Shown: positions 1 to 6,899 of the stretch, piece after piece
How the letters are laid out: the number at the start of each line of letters is the position of its first letter
Position numbering within the stretch: position 1 is the first letter of the stretch
From: Candidatus Moraniibacteriota bacterium
Lineage (GTDB): Bacteria > Patescibacteriota > Minisyncoccia > Moranbacterales > UBA1568
Direction of reading: 5' to 3'
Assembly: GCA_013336285.1 (NCBI GenBank)
Contig: JAAXTX010000007.1
Location: 1 to 42,888 of the forward strand
DNA length: 42,888 nt
Translations under genes and position numbers: made by a program
Notes under the pieces: model-generated
Told to the model about the DNA's origin: nothing
Seen by the model: the letters and a program-made list of their open reading frames with translations, nothing else
Databases searched by the model: none

Positions 1-2
1 TC

Positions 3-275
3 CGGATGCCGTTTTGCTCCCGGACCCGGTCGCTTTGGGAATTCACGCCGGATCGCCGCGCGCTTACGGTCAAGGAGCTTCGTGATCGCGATCCGCGCTA
101 TCTCCCGGAAGTCATGAATGGGAAATTCCGGTCGGTCATCATCATCTTCGACGACAAGGTCGCCTTCGTATCGTCCCTGAACACCCTGTCCGCGGTGCTT
201 ATCCATTCCGACGAGATACGACAGACCATGACCGCGCTTTTTGACGGACTCTGGACCCTGTCGAAAAAAAAATGA
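3..275 (+). CDS. C-terminal part of a TrmB-like transcriptional regulator (5' end outside window)
   Basis: The frame is open to the left edge, so only about the last 90 residues are visible. The segment SVIIIFDDKVAFVSSLN followed by an amphipathic helix and LFDGLWTLS matches the C-terminal layout of the two complete regulators at 11936-12667 and 16161-16898. Those end in a beta-strand with D-R/K-V/I-S/A-L/F and a final helix with a Tyr or Trp. In the TrmB family this C-terminal part is the effector-sensing region, and the DNA-binding winged helix would lie upstream, outside the window. The stop codon lies inside an A-rich stretch that is part of a minus-strand terminator. The assignment rests on similarity to the neighbours only. 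Confidence 0.6.
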   Translation, partial: RMPFCSRTRSLWEFTPDRRALTVKELRDRDPRYLPEVMNGKFRSVIIIFDDKVAFVSSLNTLSAVLIHSDEIRQTMTALFDGLWTLSKKK

Positions 276-293
276 CGGATACACTGCCGTCAT
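263..293 (-). terminator. Intrinsic terminator, minus strand
   Basis: A 7-bp stem (272-278 with 287-293) is followed on the minus strand by nine T. It overlaps the 3' end of the plus-strand regulator and would insulate it from transcripts of the HD gene. Confidence 0.7.
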
Positions 294-320
294 GAGACGG
301 GGAAATGGTCACGAACAAAT

Positions 321-346
321 AAAAAAGGGAGTCATTGATTCCCTTT
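321..346 (-). terminator. Terminator of the HD hydrolase gene
   Basis: The stem AAAGGGA/TCCCTTT is followed by TTTATTTG on the minus strand, directly after the stop of the HD-domain gene. Confidence 0.75.
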
Positions 347-362
347 CGTTTCAAAACCTCGA

Positions 363-983
363 TCAGATCATGCCTCGTATTTCCTCGAAGAGACAGACCA
401 ATACATCGCTTTGGATCGAGTCGCGCGCGCTCTCCATGAACGCATCGAGATCCGCACCGTGCTGTAACCGGTAGACGGAAGCCTGAAAGGCCATCTCCAG
501 CTTGTCGATCTGGGCGACGAACTTCGCTTCCTTGGTCGTTTTCGCGTCGTATTCCTCCCACATATCGACATAGACCTCGCCGCCGGGATACGTTTCGAAT
601 ATCCGCTTCACGGAGTCCCGTTCGATGCGATATTTCTCTCCGTCGGATATGCCGTCGACCGGCGTGATATCCCCGCCATACACCTCGCCGAGTTCATGCA
701 GGACGATCATCCTGGCGACTTTCGAAAAATCGAGTCCGATCCCGAAACGGTCGATGATCAGGATGGCCAGGATCATCATGCCGAAACAGTGATCGGCCAC
801 GCTCTCGCAGTGCGCTTCGGAAACCCGGTTCTTGCGCAGCCATCCTCGCCGATACAGCTGTTTCAGGTGACCGATCTGAAAATACGCCTCGATGATCGGA
901 TCGACATTCCTCCCTTTCAGCAACGAGCCCGGGTTCATATTTTTGGCCACGTCGGCAAATCGCCCTTTCCCGTCATTTTGCAT
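363..983 (-). CDS. HD-domain hydrolase, YfbR/HDDC2-like (5'-deoxynucleotidase type)
   Basis: This 206-residue protein is started at 983 because GGGAGG lies 7 nt before that ATG. A longer in-frame extension upstream lacks such a site. HD-fold metal ligands are visible: His58 and His65 in EAHCESVADH, then VLHELGEVYGGDITP (His96, Glu97, Glu100, Asp105), and a late QIDKLEMAFQASVY. This order and the WEEY...EAKFVAQIDK block match the HDDC2/YfbR family, which removes phosphate from deoxynucleoside monophosphates. The diagnostic HD pair reads His-Glu. That is an unusual substitution of a metal ligand, although Glu could still bind metal. The gene lies 97 bp downstream of the EEP-family gene on the same strand and could be cotranscribed with it. 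Confidence 0.75.
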   Translation of the reverse strand: MQNDGKGRFADVAKNMNPGSLLKGRNVDPIIEAYFQIGHLKQLYRRGWLRKNRVSEAHCESVADHCFGMMILAILIIDRFGIGLDFSKVARMIVLHELGEVYGGDITPVDGISDGEKYRIERDSVKRIFETYPGGEVYVDMWEEYDAKTTKEAKFVAQIDKLEMAFQASVYRLQHGADLDAFMESARDSIQSDVLVCLFEEIRGMI

Positions 984-1079
984 GCATCCTCCCTTTTTTT
1001 CATTATCCGCGTCCTTTCGAATGACCTCCTCAGGCGTTTGCCGAGTAAACGACATGTCCTCATCGGCACGGGAAGCGCT

Positions 1080-1961
1080 TCAAGGAACGAAGACTACCCG
1101 TACCGGAAGGTGATCGCTGAGCATGCGTGTTTTTTCCAGTCCGCCTTCCGACGGAACGATATCGTCGATCGACGACGATACGACCGACATGCCTCTCACA
1201 TACACGTTGTCGAATTCCTTGTTCAGGTATTCTCCCCTCTTCCCGGATTTCGCCTTGAGCGAGGTCTTGCCCTCGATCACATGCCTTCCGCCGAGCACCC
1301 GTTCAAACACGCCGTCCAGGTCGCGATGGCCGAGATTGAAATCCCCGACCAGGATCATCGGACGGCCCAGCAGTTCCTTCGGATTTTCTCCGATCGCGGC
1401 GACTTCGCGTCTCGGATCCTTCCCTTTCCTCCTCTCGTCGGGACAGAGATGGAAACTGACGACGTCGAACGTCTTGCCGCCGGCATGAAATGTCATGATG
1501 GCCGGCTCACGGTCCAATACGTCCCGTAAAGATACCGCCAGCCTGCAATCGCGTCGGTTAATCCATACCTTGCCCGTCTTGAACAAAAACGCGAACCGTT
1601 CCGTTCCCGGACCGATCGTCGGATCGCTCACGATATAATCCCATTTCGCTCCGGTACGGTTGAGTTCGTCGGACAATGCGGCCACGGCTTTGGCACCGGC
1701 ATCGCCGGTACTCACTTCCTGGAGCGCCACGATATCGTCATCACGCAGGATCCGTGCCATCGATACGAGCGTCTCGGCGCTCTTCGACTTGCCGAAATTG
1801 CAGGCATTCCAGGAAACGAGACTGAGACCGTTCGCGGAGCCCCGAGTCCGAACGACTCGGTCTTCCCGGGATACGCGCGATGAATTCACCCACCACATGG
1901 CCGAAAACACGGCAATCACGAGCAATAACACCGCAATGAACCAGCGTAACGGCTGTTTCAT
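1080..1961 (-). CDS. Endonuclease/exonuclease/phosphatase (EEP) family protein, membrane-anchored or secreted
   Basis: The 293-residue protein starts with a positively charged end and one hydrophobic helix (about residues 6-26), so it is probably exported or anchored. The rest is a DNase I-like fold: LVSWNACNFG (Asn), DIVALQEVS (catalytic Glu), VSFHLCP, MILVGDFNLG (Asp/Asn pair) and the final LSDHLPV (Asp-His). All catalytic positions of the family are present. Family members cleave nucleic acids or phosphodiesters, and the substrate cannot be read from the sequence. The start has a strong AAAGGAGGG site and its own promoter at 2006-2034. Confidence 0.85.
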   Translation of the reverse strand: MKQPLRWFIAVLLLVIAVFSAMWWVNSSRVSREDRVVRTRGSANGLSLVSWNACNFGKSKSAETLVSMARILRDDDIVALQEVSTGDAGAKAVAALSDELNRTGAKWDYIVSDPTIGPGTERFAFLFKTGKVWINRRDCRLAVSLRDVLDREPAIMTFHAGGKTFDVVSFHLCPDERRKGKDPRREVAAIGENPKELLGRPMILVGDFNLGHRDLDGVFERVLGGRHVIEGKTSLKAKSGKRGEYLNKEFDNVYVRGMSVVSSSIDDIVPSEGGLEKTRMLSDHLPVRVVFVP

Positions 1962-2005
1962 GTACCCTCCTTTATTTTGATAGATTATTAGAGAACCAAG
2001 GACGA

Positions 2006-2034
2006 AAAATACGATATTCCGTAAAGCGTGTCAA
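2006..2034 (-). promoter_or_regulatory. Promoter of the EEP-family gene
   Basis: TTGACA (2029-2034), 17-bp spacer, TATTTT (2006-2011), 45 bp upstream of the start codon. Confidence 0.7.
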
Positions 2035-2088
2035 GAATCGCCACGAAAAGGAATTTGAAAAACCGCCGTATGATTCTCGGAGGCCGTA

Positions 2089-2123
2089 TGATAATAATAA
2101 AGGCCTGCGATGCTTGCAGGCCT
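2089..2123 (-). terminator. Terminator of the 144-aa orphan gene
   Basis: Nine-bp stem AAGGCCTGC/GCAGGCCTT followed by TATTATTAT on the minus strand. Confidence 0.75.
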
Positions 2124-2136
2124 TTCACGTTCAATT

Positions 2137-2571
2137 TCAATTCCTTTTCTCTTCGAGAGGGTTGTTCCTGTACACGGGATGACCGGAAACGTTCTCGAAC
2201 GTAAAGGTCCGTTCGTTTTCATACGGAAATCGTTCCGCCTTTCCGCCTGAGAGCATTGTCGGAACCCCGTTGGCGATCCTGAGACCGAAACTTCGTACCG
2301 CTTTCTCGACATACGACCGTTCCTTGATAGGAATACTGATGAGGGCCCATACGATGTCCTCCCACCTGATAATCCTCATGAGGAAAAGATCGTTTCGACG
2401 CGTATCCGGCTTGTAGTATTCATGCTCCACGAACTCGAGAAGTTCCCGTACGCCGGGACGTGGCGGCGATATCATTCCCACGTAATGCACGAAGCTTTCG
2501 TCTTTCATGAATTCCCGCAACTCCTCCGCCGTTTCGGAAAATTCCTCTCCGAAATCATTATCTCTCGACAT
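2137..2571 (-). CDS. Hypothetical protein, 144 aa
   Basis: I do not recognise the family. The protein is soluble and acidic at the N-terminus, with an amphipathic helical first half (EEFSETAEELREFM) and a region RNDLFLMRIIRWEDIVWALISIP that looks like a packed helix rather than a membrane segment. I chose the ATG at 2571 over a GTG six bases upstream because AAAGGCGG lies 5 nt before it. It is a stand-alone unit with a candidate promoter upstream and a clear terminator downstream, the same cassette-like layout as most of its neighbours. Confidence 0.7.
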   Translation of the reverse strand: MSRDNDFGEEFSETAEELREFMKDESFVHYVGMISPPRPGVRELLEFVEHEYYKPDTRRNDLFLMRIIRWEDIVWALISIPIKERSYVEKAVRSFGLRIANGVPTMLSGGKAERFPYENERTFTFENVSGHPVYRNNPLEEKRN

Positions 2572-2636
2572 AGACACCGCCTTTTTTTGGAATTGTTACC
2601 GATATGACTGTTGTTGAAGAACGATCATCGACTGCA

Positions 2637-2665
2637 AACGTAGCATTTATTGGCGGCAGTGTCCA
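2637..2665 (-). promoter_or_regulatory. Candidate promoter of the 144-aa orphan gene
   Basis: TGGACA (2660-2665), 17-bp spacer, TACGTT (2637-2642). The -10 is weak. Confidence 0.4.
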
Positions 2666-2677
2666 TACGCGCCCCAT

Positions 2678-2710
2678 AAAAATTCCCCCGGGCCCGATGA
2701 CCCGGAGGAA
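2678..2710 (-). terminator. leuA terminator
   Basis: Ten-bp stem (2683-2692 with 2701-2710, one G-T pair) followed by five T on the minus strand, directly after the leuA stop. Confidence 0.8.
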
Positions 2711-2714
2711 CGTT

Positions 2715-4391
2715 TCAATCCGACCGCCTTTTCAGGTGCCGGTTCACGGCGGACAAGGTCGCGAGAAACGCGGCATAGGTCGCGTCCGTATCGATGCCCA
2801 CACCCCAGACATGATCGTGTCCGGACACCTGGACCGCTACGTACGCGACGGCTTTCGAGTCGGATCCGGTTCCCATCGAGCATTCCTCATAAGAAGCGAC
2901 AGCGAAGACCTCCTTCCGGCCGCGGTTGATCGCATGCATGAAGGCGTCGATGGGGCCGTTTCCGGATCCCACGACGATATCCCGTTTTCCTTTGACCTTG
3001 ATTTTCATGACCAGGATTTTATTGTCTTCCGAAATAAGCGACCGGTAGGTGAGAAGCCTGACCGGCGACACCCGGTCGAGATATTCTCGATCGAAGAGTG
3101 CGCCGACCTCGTCTTCCGACACTTCCCTGCCGACTGATTCCGAATACCGCTGGACCACGGCGCTGAAATCCGTGATGAGTCCGCGGGGCGGTTCGATATC
3201 CCGTACCCGTCTCAGGACATGCGCGATTCCTCCCTTCCCGGATTGACTGTTGATGCGAACGAACCGCACCTCACGCCCGATATCGCGCGGGTCGATCGGC
3301 AGGTATGGGACATCCCATATGCCGTCCGTACGGTGCTCCTGATGCCTCAGTCCCTTGTCGATGGCATCCTGATGAGATCCGGAAAACGCGGTATATGCCA
3401 GTTCGCCGGCATACGGCTGCCTCCGAGGGACTGCCATTCCCGTGCAGCGTTCATACGTGCGTACCACCCCCGGAAGATCCGAAAAATCAAGACCCGCATC
3501 CACGCCCTGGCTCATGAGATTGAGCGCCAGTGTGACGAGGTCGACGTTCCCCGTCCGCTCCCCGTTTCCGAAAAGCGTCCCCTCGACCCGATGGGCTCCC
3601 GCGAGGCACGCCTGTTCCGCCGCGGCGATGCCGGTCCCGCGATCATTGTGCGGATGGACGCTCACGGTGACCGACTCCGTCACGGACAGCCTCCGTATCA
3701 TCCACTCGACCATGTCGGCATACGCGTTCGGCGTACAGACTTCCACGGTCGCCGGCAGATTGACGATGACCGGACGAAGGACACCCCCGGCCCGCCACGC
3801 CTTGATGGCCGCTTCACAGGCATCGGCGGCGAAGTCGGGTTCGGTCTGCGTGAAACTCTCCGGGCAAAACTCGAGTATCCACTGCGTTTCCGGTTGCGCT
3901 TCGGCAAGCTCGCGGACGAGTCCCACATACCGGGTCGCCAGATCCACGATCCCATCACGGTCACGGCGCAACACGACTTCACGTTGCGTCTTCGAGGTCG
4001 AGACGTACAGATGCACGATGACGCGCTTCGCGCCACGGACCGCGTCGAACGTCTTTCTGATAAGGTCCTCGCGGGCCTGCGTCAGCACCTGAATCGTCAC
4101 ATCGTCGGGAACGGCACGATTCTCGATCAACGAGCGGATGAAATCGAACTCGATCTTCGAGGCCGCGGGGAAACCGACCTCGATTTCCTTGAACCCGATT
4201 TTGACCAGCAGATCGAACATGGCCCGTTTCTCCTCGGCACCCATCGGTTCTGCCAGCGCCTGGTTCCCGTCCCGCAGGTCGACACTGCACCAACGCGGCG
4301 CATGCGTCACCACGCGATCCGGCCACGTCCGATCCGGAAGATTAACCGCCGCGAAGGGCCGATAGCGTCGAAAAGGCATTCCTGTTTTCAT
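2715..4391 (-). CDS. leuA: 2-isopropylmalate synthase (type II, LeuA)
   Basis: This enzyme condenses 2-ketoisovalerate with acetyl-CoA, the committed step of leucine synthesis. The protein has 558 residues, the usual length of the yeast/actinobacterial type II form. The TIM barrel shows WCSVDLRDGNQAL (metal Asp and catalytic Arg), GFKEIEVGFP, SVHPHNDRGTG (the His-x-His metal site) and GNGERTGN. The C-terminal regulatory domain (SEDNKILVMKIKVKGKRDIVVGSGNGPIDAFM and following) is the LeuA dimer domain for leucine feedback. AAAGGAGTG precedes the ATG at 4391. No other leucine genes are nearby, so it is an isolated leuA. Upstream lies a complete attenuator (leader ORF at 4517-4594, terminator at 4451-4490), so expression is probably set by leucine supply. 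Confidence 0.95.
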   Translation of the reverse strand: MKTGMPFRRYRPFAAVNLPDRTWPDRVVTHAPRWCSVDLRDGNQALAEPMGAEEKRAMFDLLVKIGFKEIEVGFPAASKIEFDFIRSLIENRAVPDDVTIQVLTQAREDLIRKTFDAVRGAKRVIVHLYVSTSKTQREVVLRRDRDGIVDLATRYVGLVRELAEAQPETQWILEFCPESFTQTEPDFAADACEAAIKAWRAGGVLRPVIVNLPATVEVCTPNAYADMVEWMIRRLSVTESVTVSVHPHNDRGTGIAAAEQACLAGAHRVEGTLFGNGERTGNVDLVTLALNLMSQGVDAGLDFSDLPGVVRTYERCTGMAVPRRQPYAGELAYTAFSGSHQDAIDKGLRHQEHRTDGIWDVPYLPIDPRDIGREVRFVRINSQSGKGGIAHVLRRVRDIEPPRGLITDFSAVVQRYSESVGREVSEDEVGALFDREYLDRVSPVRLLTYRSLISEDNKILVMKIKVKGKRDIVVGSGNGPIDAFMHAINRGRKEVFAVASYEECSMGTGSDSKAVAYVAVQVSGHDHVWGVGIDTDATYAAFLATLSAVNRHLKRRSD

Positions 4392-4450
4392 GATTCACTC
4401 CTTTTGTCTGTCCGCACGGAAGTGCGGGGTTATCGAAAGCACTGCGTTGT

Positions 4451-4490
4451 AAAAAAAACAAAGACCCCTCACGTTTCAGTGAAGGGTCTT
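4451..4490 (-). terminator. Attenuator terminator of leuA
   Basis: A 12-bp stem (4461-4472 with 4479-4490) with a 6-nt loop is followed on the minus strand by GTTTTTTTT. It lies between the leader ORF and leuA, 60 bp before the leuA start codon. Its position after a leucine-rich leader ORF makes it an attenuator rather than an ordinary end of transcription. Confidence 0.85.
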
Positions 4491-4516
4491 CGTGTATCCG
4501 GAACGATCGTCGATTT

Positions 4517-4594
4517 CTAGATACAGGCAGAGCCTCCACCATGGGTGGGGATCAGGAGGCTCAGAAGAATGCTGTAGCTAAGAGGATATGTCAT
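4517..4594 (-). CDS. leuL: leu leader peptide (25 aa)
   Basis: A 25-codon ORF begins MTYPLSYSILLSLLI and ends GGSACI-stop. It has five Leu codons (CTT, CTT, CTG, CTC, CTG) and three Ile codons, with four Leu inside a seven-residue window. The ORF contains one arm of a hairpin (GAGCCTCC with GGAGGCTC) and is followed by a rho-independent terminator. This is the classical layout of a ribosome-mediated leucine attenuator: stalling at Leu codons would change RNA folding and prevent termination. The -10 element ends 10 bp before the ATG and there is no Shine-Dalgarno, so the leader is probably translated from a nearly leaderless transcript. It was found by direct translation of the region upstream of leuA. 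Confidence 0.8.
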   Translation of the reverse strand: MTYPLSYSILLSLLIPTHGGGSACI

Positions 4595-4604
4595 ATGTGC
4601 GTCG

Positions 4605-4633
4605 ATTGTACCCGAAACGAATCCTCGCGTCAA
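4605..4633 (-). promoter_or_regulatory. Promoter of the leuL-leuA unit
   Basis: TTGACG (4628-4633), 17-bp spacer, TACAAT (4605-4610). The predicted start site is about 4 nt before the leader ATG. Confidence 0.8.
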
Positions 4634-4666
4634 TACCGAAACGCCGGCACAGCGAACGTGCGCAAG

Positions 4667-4700
4667 GAAAACCCACCTGAACGGACATCCGTAGGCGGGT
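4667..4700 (-). terminator. Terminator of the 152-aa orphan
   Basis: Long interrupted stem (ACCCGCCT...AGGTGGGT with an inner ACGGA/CCGT pairing) followed by TTTTCC on the minus strand. Confidence 0.7.
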
Positions 4701-4725
4701 TATGTTTTTGAAGAAAGGCATTTCA

Positions 4726-5184
4726 TCACGGATAGTTCATGTAGAAAATACATCGTTTCTCCATGAAGTCTCTTGAGAGTCTGGACATCACACTCTCCAG
4801 ATGACAGTTATAGCGGGTTTTCACCTCACCGTCGGGAGTCTCGTCGAAATGTCGTTTCACTTGATTCTCGAGCAGTTCCCGCGCCATCGAAGAAAGGTCC
4901 CCCATGACCTTTTCATACTCGGAGGCCGAGTACGTTTCCCCTCTCTTATTGAGCGTCTGACCCCAATGATCGAAGATCACGAGTATGACCTTCTTCTCTT
5001 CATACTCATCTTCGGGCGTCAGGATCAAGCCGAATGCCCTGCTCTTTTCGAGTTCCTCGTTGATGACGTCTATGACGTACCGTATCTGCGTTTCGGCCAG
5101 ACGGTTGAATCCGGGAAGAAATTTCTCGTATTCCTCTTGCTTCGGAAAGATCCTTTCCATCAGCGCCACGAATATTTTTTTCAT
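4726..5184 (-). CDS. Hypothetical protein, 152 aa (family shared with 10874-11329)
   Basis: Unrecognised family with a clear paralogue in this window at 10874-11329. Both proteins share the order GF-x-RL-x-E/M-QIRYVIDVI-x-E, a central I-FDH-GQ-LN block and the end CH-ESVMSRLSRDF-KRC. The conserved His, two Cys and the ESVMSRLSRDF segment are the best candidates for functional residues. The protein looks soluble and mostly helical, with no signal peptide. The start at 5184 has AAAGGAGG 4 nt upstream, a consensus promoter (5250-5278) and its own terminator, making a self-contained unit. Confidence 0.75.
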   Translation of the reverse strand: MKKIFVALMERIFPKQEEYEKFLPGFNRLAETQIRYVIDVINEELEKSRAFGLILTPEDEYEEKKVILVIFDHWGQTLNKRGETYSASEYEKVMGDLSSMARELLENQVKRHFDETPDGEVKTRYNCHLESVMSRLSRDFMEKRCIFYMNYP

Positions 5185-5249
5185 GATCCTCCTTTTCCTG
5201 TCGTAACAGGAATTAATATCCGATTGGTAAGCAACGTTTGTATGACGAG

Positions 5250-5278
5250 TTTATATCACAAGATACTTCATCTGTCAA
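5250..5278 (-). promoter_or_regulatory. Promoter of the 152-aa orphan
   Basis: TTGACA (5273-5278), 17-bp spacer, TATAAA (5250-5255). Confidence 0.8.
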
Positions 5279-5297
5279 CTATGAAACGTGTAAGCGT

Positions 5298-5337
5298 AAA
5301 AGGAAAACCTACCGAAGCAGGTTTCCTGCCGGTAGGC
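5298..5337 (-). terminator. Terminator of the 166-aa orphan
   Basis: GCCTACCG/CGGTAGGT outer stem with an inner GCAGG/CCTGC stem, followed by TTTCCTTTT. The loop and stem order closely resemble the terminator at 31266-31300. Confidence 0.75.
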
Positions 5338-5343
5338 TTGAAT

Positions 5344-5844
5344 TCAGAGCAGATCGATCGTAGAAAACTTCCCATGATCACCGATGCGACCGCTTCCGAT
5401 TTTGTTGAGCGGTACTTGTTTCCCGGTCTCGGCATCGAAACCGAAATGAAACGTCACCGATGGCCCGACGAGCACTCGTATCGGACCGGATAACCGTATC
5501 CGCGAGAGTTCCGCTTTCGATCCGGCGACGATCCATCCGACGTACCAATCCCTTCCGGATACCGGTTCGATGACGATATAGTCGCGCCATCCGCCGAAAA
5601 TTGGCATATGGGAAAGGATGGGATGATCGCCTTTCAGGGCATCCGGATTCGCGGCGGATCGTATCATCAGATCCCGCCTGAGATCGAGAGTCCCGTTGCC
5701 GATGATCCTGTTCACGTTCCAACTTCTCGTCCGCTGCGGCGATTCCCGGAACGTTCCGGATACGAGATAGACCAGGGGCGCCGTCAGGAGTTCCCCCGCT
5801 CTTCGCGCCCAGCCGAGCGGAGACACCGTTATCCTTAGTGACAT
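5344..5844 (-). CDS. Hypothetical protein, 166 aa (family shared with 22150-22647)
   Basis: Unrecognised family with a paralogue at 22150-22647. Shared blocks are PLVYLVSGTFRESPQ, PIFGGWRDYIV, a WY/RIGW segment, LSGPIRVL-GP, FG-DAETGKQ and GRIGD-GKFS near the C-terminus. The regular beta-strand spacing with Gly-Trp and Gly-Pro turns suggests an all-beta, lipocalin-like or lipid-binding fold, but that is only a guess from the pattern. There is no clear signal peptide. It has a GAGGAGG site, its own promoter at 5886-5914 and a terminator. Confidence 0.75.
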   Translation of the reverse strand: MSLRITVSPLGWARRAGELLTAPLVYLVSGTFRESPQRTRSWNVNRIIGNGTLDLRRDLMIRSAANPDALKGDHPILSHMPIFGGWRDYIVIEPVSGRDWYVGWIVAGSKAELSRIRLSGPIRVLVGPSVTFHFGFDAETGKQVPLNKIGSGRIGDHGKFSTIDLL

Positions 5845-5885
5845 GTAAACCTCCTCTACGTTATGCGTTTATAAAACAACACGCG

Positions 5886-5914
5886 ATACTATCGTATACC
5901 GTACCATCCGTCAA
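5886..5914 (-). promoter_or_regulatory. Promoter of the 166-aa orphan
   Basis: TTGACG (5909-5914), 17-bp spacer, TAGTAT (5886-5891). Confidence 0.7.
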
Positions 5915-5947
5915 TGACATGACGCCTCCATCGAATCCGTGGCATTC

Positions 5948-5974
5948 AAAAAAAGCAGCCTTGGTTCAGGCTGC
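5948..5974 (-). terminator. Terminator of the PspC-domain gene
   Basis: GCAGCC/GGCTGC stem with an 8-nt loop followed by seven T on the minus strand. Confidence 0.8.
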
Positions 5975-5995
5975 ATAACTGTTCGATACTACCCG

Positions 5996-6226
5996 TCACT
6001 GCGACTGCGTCACCGCGTCATAATCGTCCGGGACCGTTTCCCACTGCGGCATGAACATCCAGAGCACGAGATAGAGCATGACTCCGAAGCCGTACAGACA
6101 AACAGCGAGTACGAGTGTTACTCTCAGTATCCACGCCGGCACGCCGAAGCAATACGCGGCCCCGGCACACACGCCTCCCAGGAAATTCTTTCCGTCGCCG
6201 ACCACTCTTTTCAAATCACGGTCCAT
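5996..6226 (-). CDS. PspC-domain small membrane protein
   Basis: This 76-residue protein matches the PspC domain: a short charged N-terminus (MDRDLKRVVGDGK), then FLGGVCAGAAYCFGVPAWILR and a long hydrophobic helix VTLVLAVCLYGFGVMLYLVLWMFMP. PspC proteins sit in the cytoplasmic membrane and in other bacteria take part in envelope-stress signalling. No pspA partner is visible here. I place the start at 6226 because AGGAGG lies 5 nt upstream. Longer in-frame extensions would run through the promoter at 6327-6355. The transcript would carry an untranslated leader of roughly 95 nt. Confidence 0.85.
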   Translation of the reverse strand: MDRDLKRVVGDGKNFLGGVCAGAAYCFGVPAWILRVTLVLAVCLYGFGVMLYLVLWMFMPQWETVPDDYDAVTQSQ

Positions 6227-6326
6227 GTATCCTCCTGTTTTATCGTTTATTTTGCAATCGAGCGTCGCCACTACCGTCCATATCTCCGAACATCGCCAGT
6301 ATATTTCGTTTAAAGGACGGTCGGTC

Positions 6327-6355
6327 ATGATATTCCACGTTGCGCCATCCGTCAA
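6327..6355 (-). promoter_or_regulatory. Promoter of the PspC-domain gene
   Basis: TTGACG (6350-6355), 17-bp spacer, TATCAT (6327-6332). Confidence 0.65.
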
Positions 6356-6428
6356 TGGTCCGCACAAGAGCGCATCATCCGTATCACGCTCGGATCCGAT
6401 TTCGGATCATCCGCGGCATGTGGCATAT

Positions 6429-6455
6429 AAAAAAGCCGATCACGAATGATCGGCT
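6429..6455 (-). terminator. Terminator of the 113-aa gene
   Basis: Nine-bp stem AGCCGATCA/TGATCGGCT followed by TTTTTTATA on the minus strand. Confidence 0.8.
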
Positions 6456-6479
6456 TCGCCCTTCATGTTCGTTCATGCC

Positions 6480-6821
6480 TCATTCGGGCAGATAGTGGAA
6501 TCTGCCTCCAGGATGCCTTTGCGCGAAATAGAAGAACGCGCGTCCTTTCTCCGTATCTTCCGGCTTGAAGCAGACGACGTCGTACGAGGCATGCCGGTCG
6601 GTGAATTCGATGCCTCCGATCAGATACCGTTTCGCGAGCTCGACAAGATGCGGTTTCGCCTCCGGCGTGACAGCCCTTCCGAAGAACGTTGTTATCAAAG
6701 CCTTCAACATCACTCCGAGTTCGACGGGAAGCGTCCCGTTTTTTTCGAGCTCGTCGATCTCGTACCAATAACGGCCCATCGTGAGCCGTACCGGTGGAAC
6801 AGCGTCGCGTATTCCTGTCAT
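6480..6821 (-). CDS. Hypothetical protein, 113 aa
   Basis: No family recognised. It is a small soluble protein with WYEIDELEKNGTLPVE near the start, a hydrophobic helix (LGVMLKALITTFFG) and an aromatic-rich C-terminus (AFFYFAQRHPGGRFHYLPE). AAAGGAG lies 6 nt before the ATG. It starts 78 bp after the amidohydrolase stop without an obvious terminator between them, so the two are probably cotranscribed from the promoter at 7889-7917. A strong terminator follows it. Confidence 0.7.
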   Translation of the reverse strand: MTGIRDAVPPVRLTMGRYWYEIDELEKNGTLPVELGVMLKALITTFFGRAVTPEAKPHLVELAKRYLIGGIEFTDRHASYDVVCFKPEDTEKGRAFFYFAQRHPGGRFHYLPE

Positions 6822-6899
6822 ACCATTCTCCTTTGCGTTTTGTTTTTGAAGATTTTCCGGTCCGTTGAAATCGTTCAGCGGTCGAATATTTCTTTGTTC

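Noticed and set aside
4392-4640. T-box riboswitch upstream of leuA
   Set aside because: The conserved T-box sequence and specifier-stem layout are absent. The leucine-rich leader ORF and terminator explain the region better.
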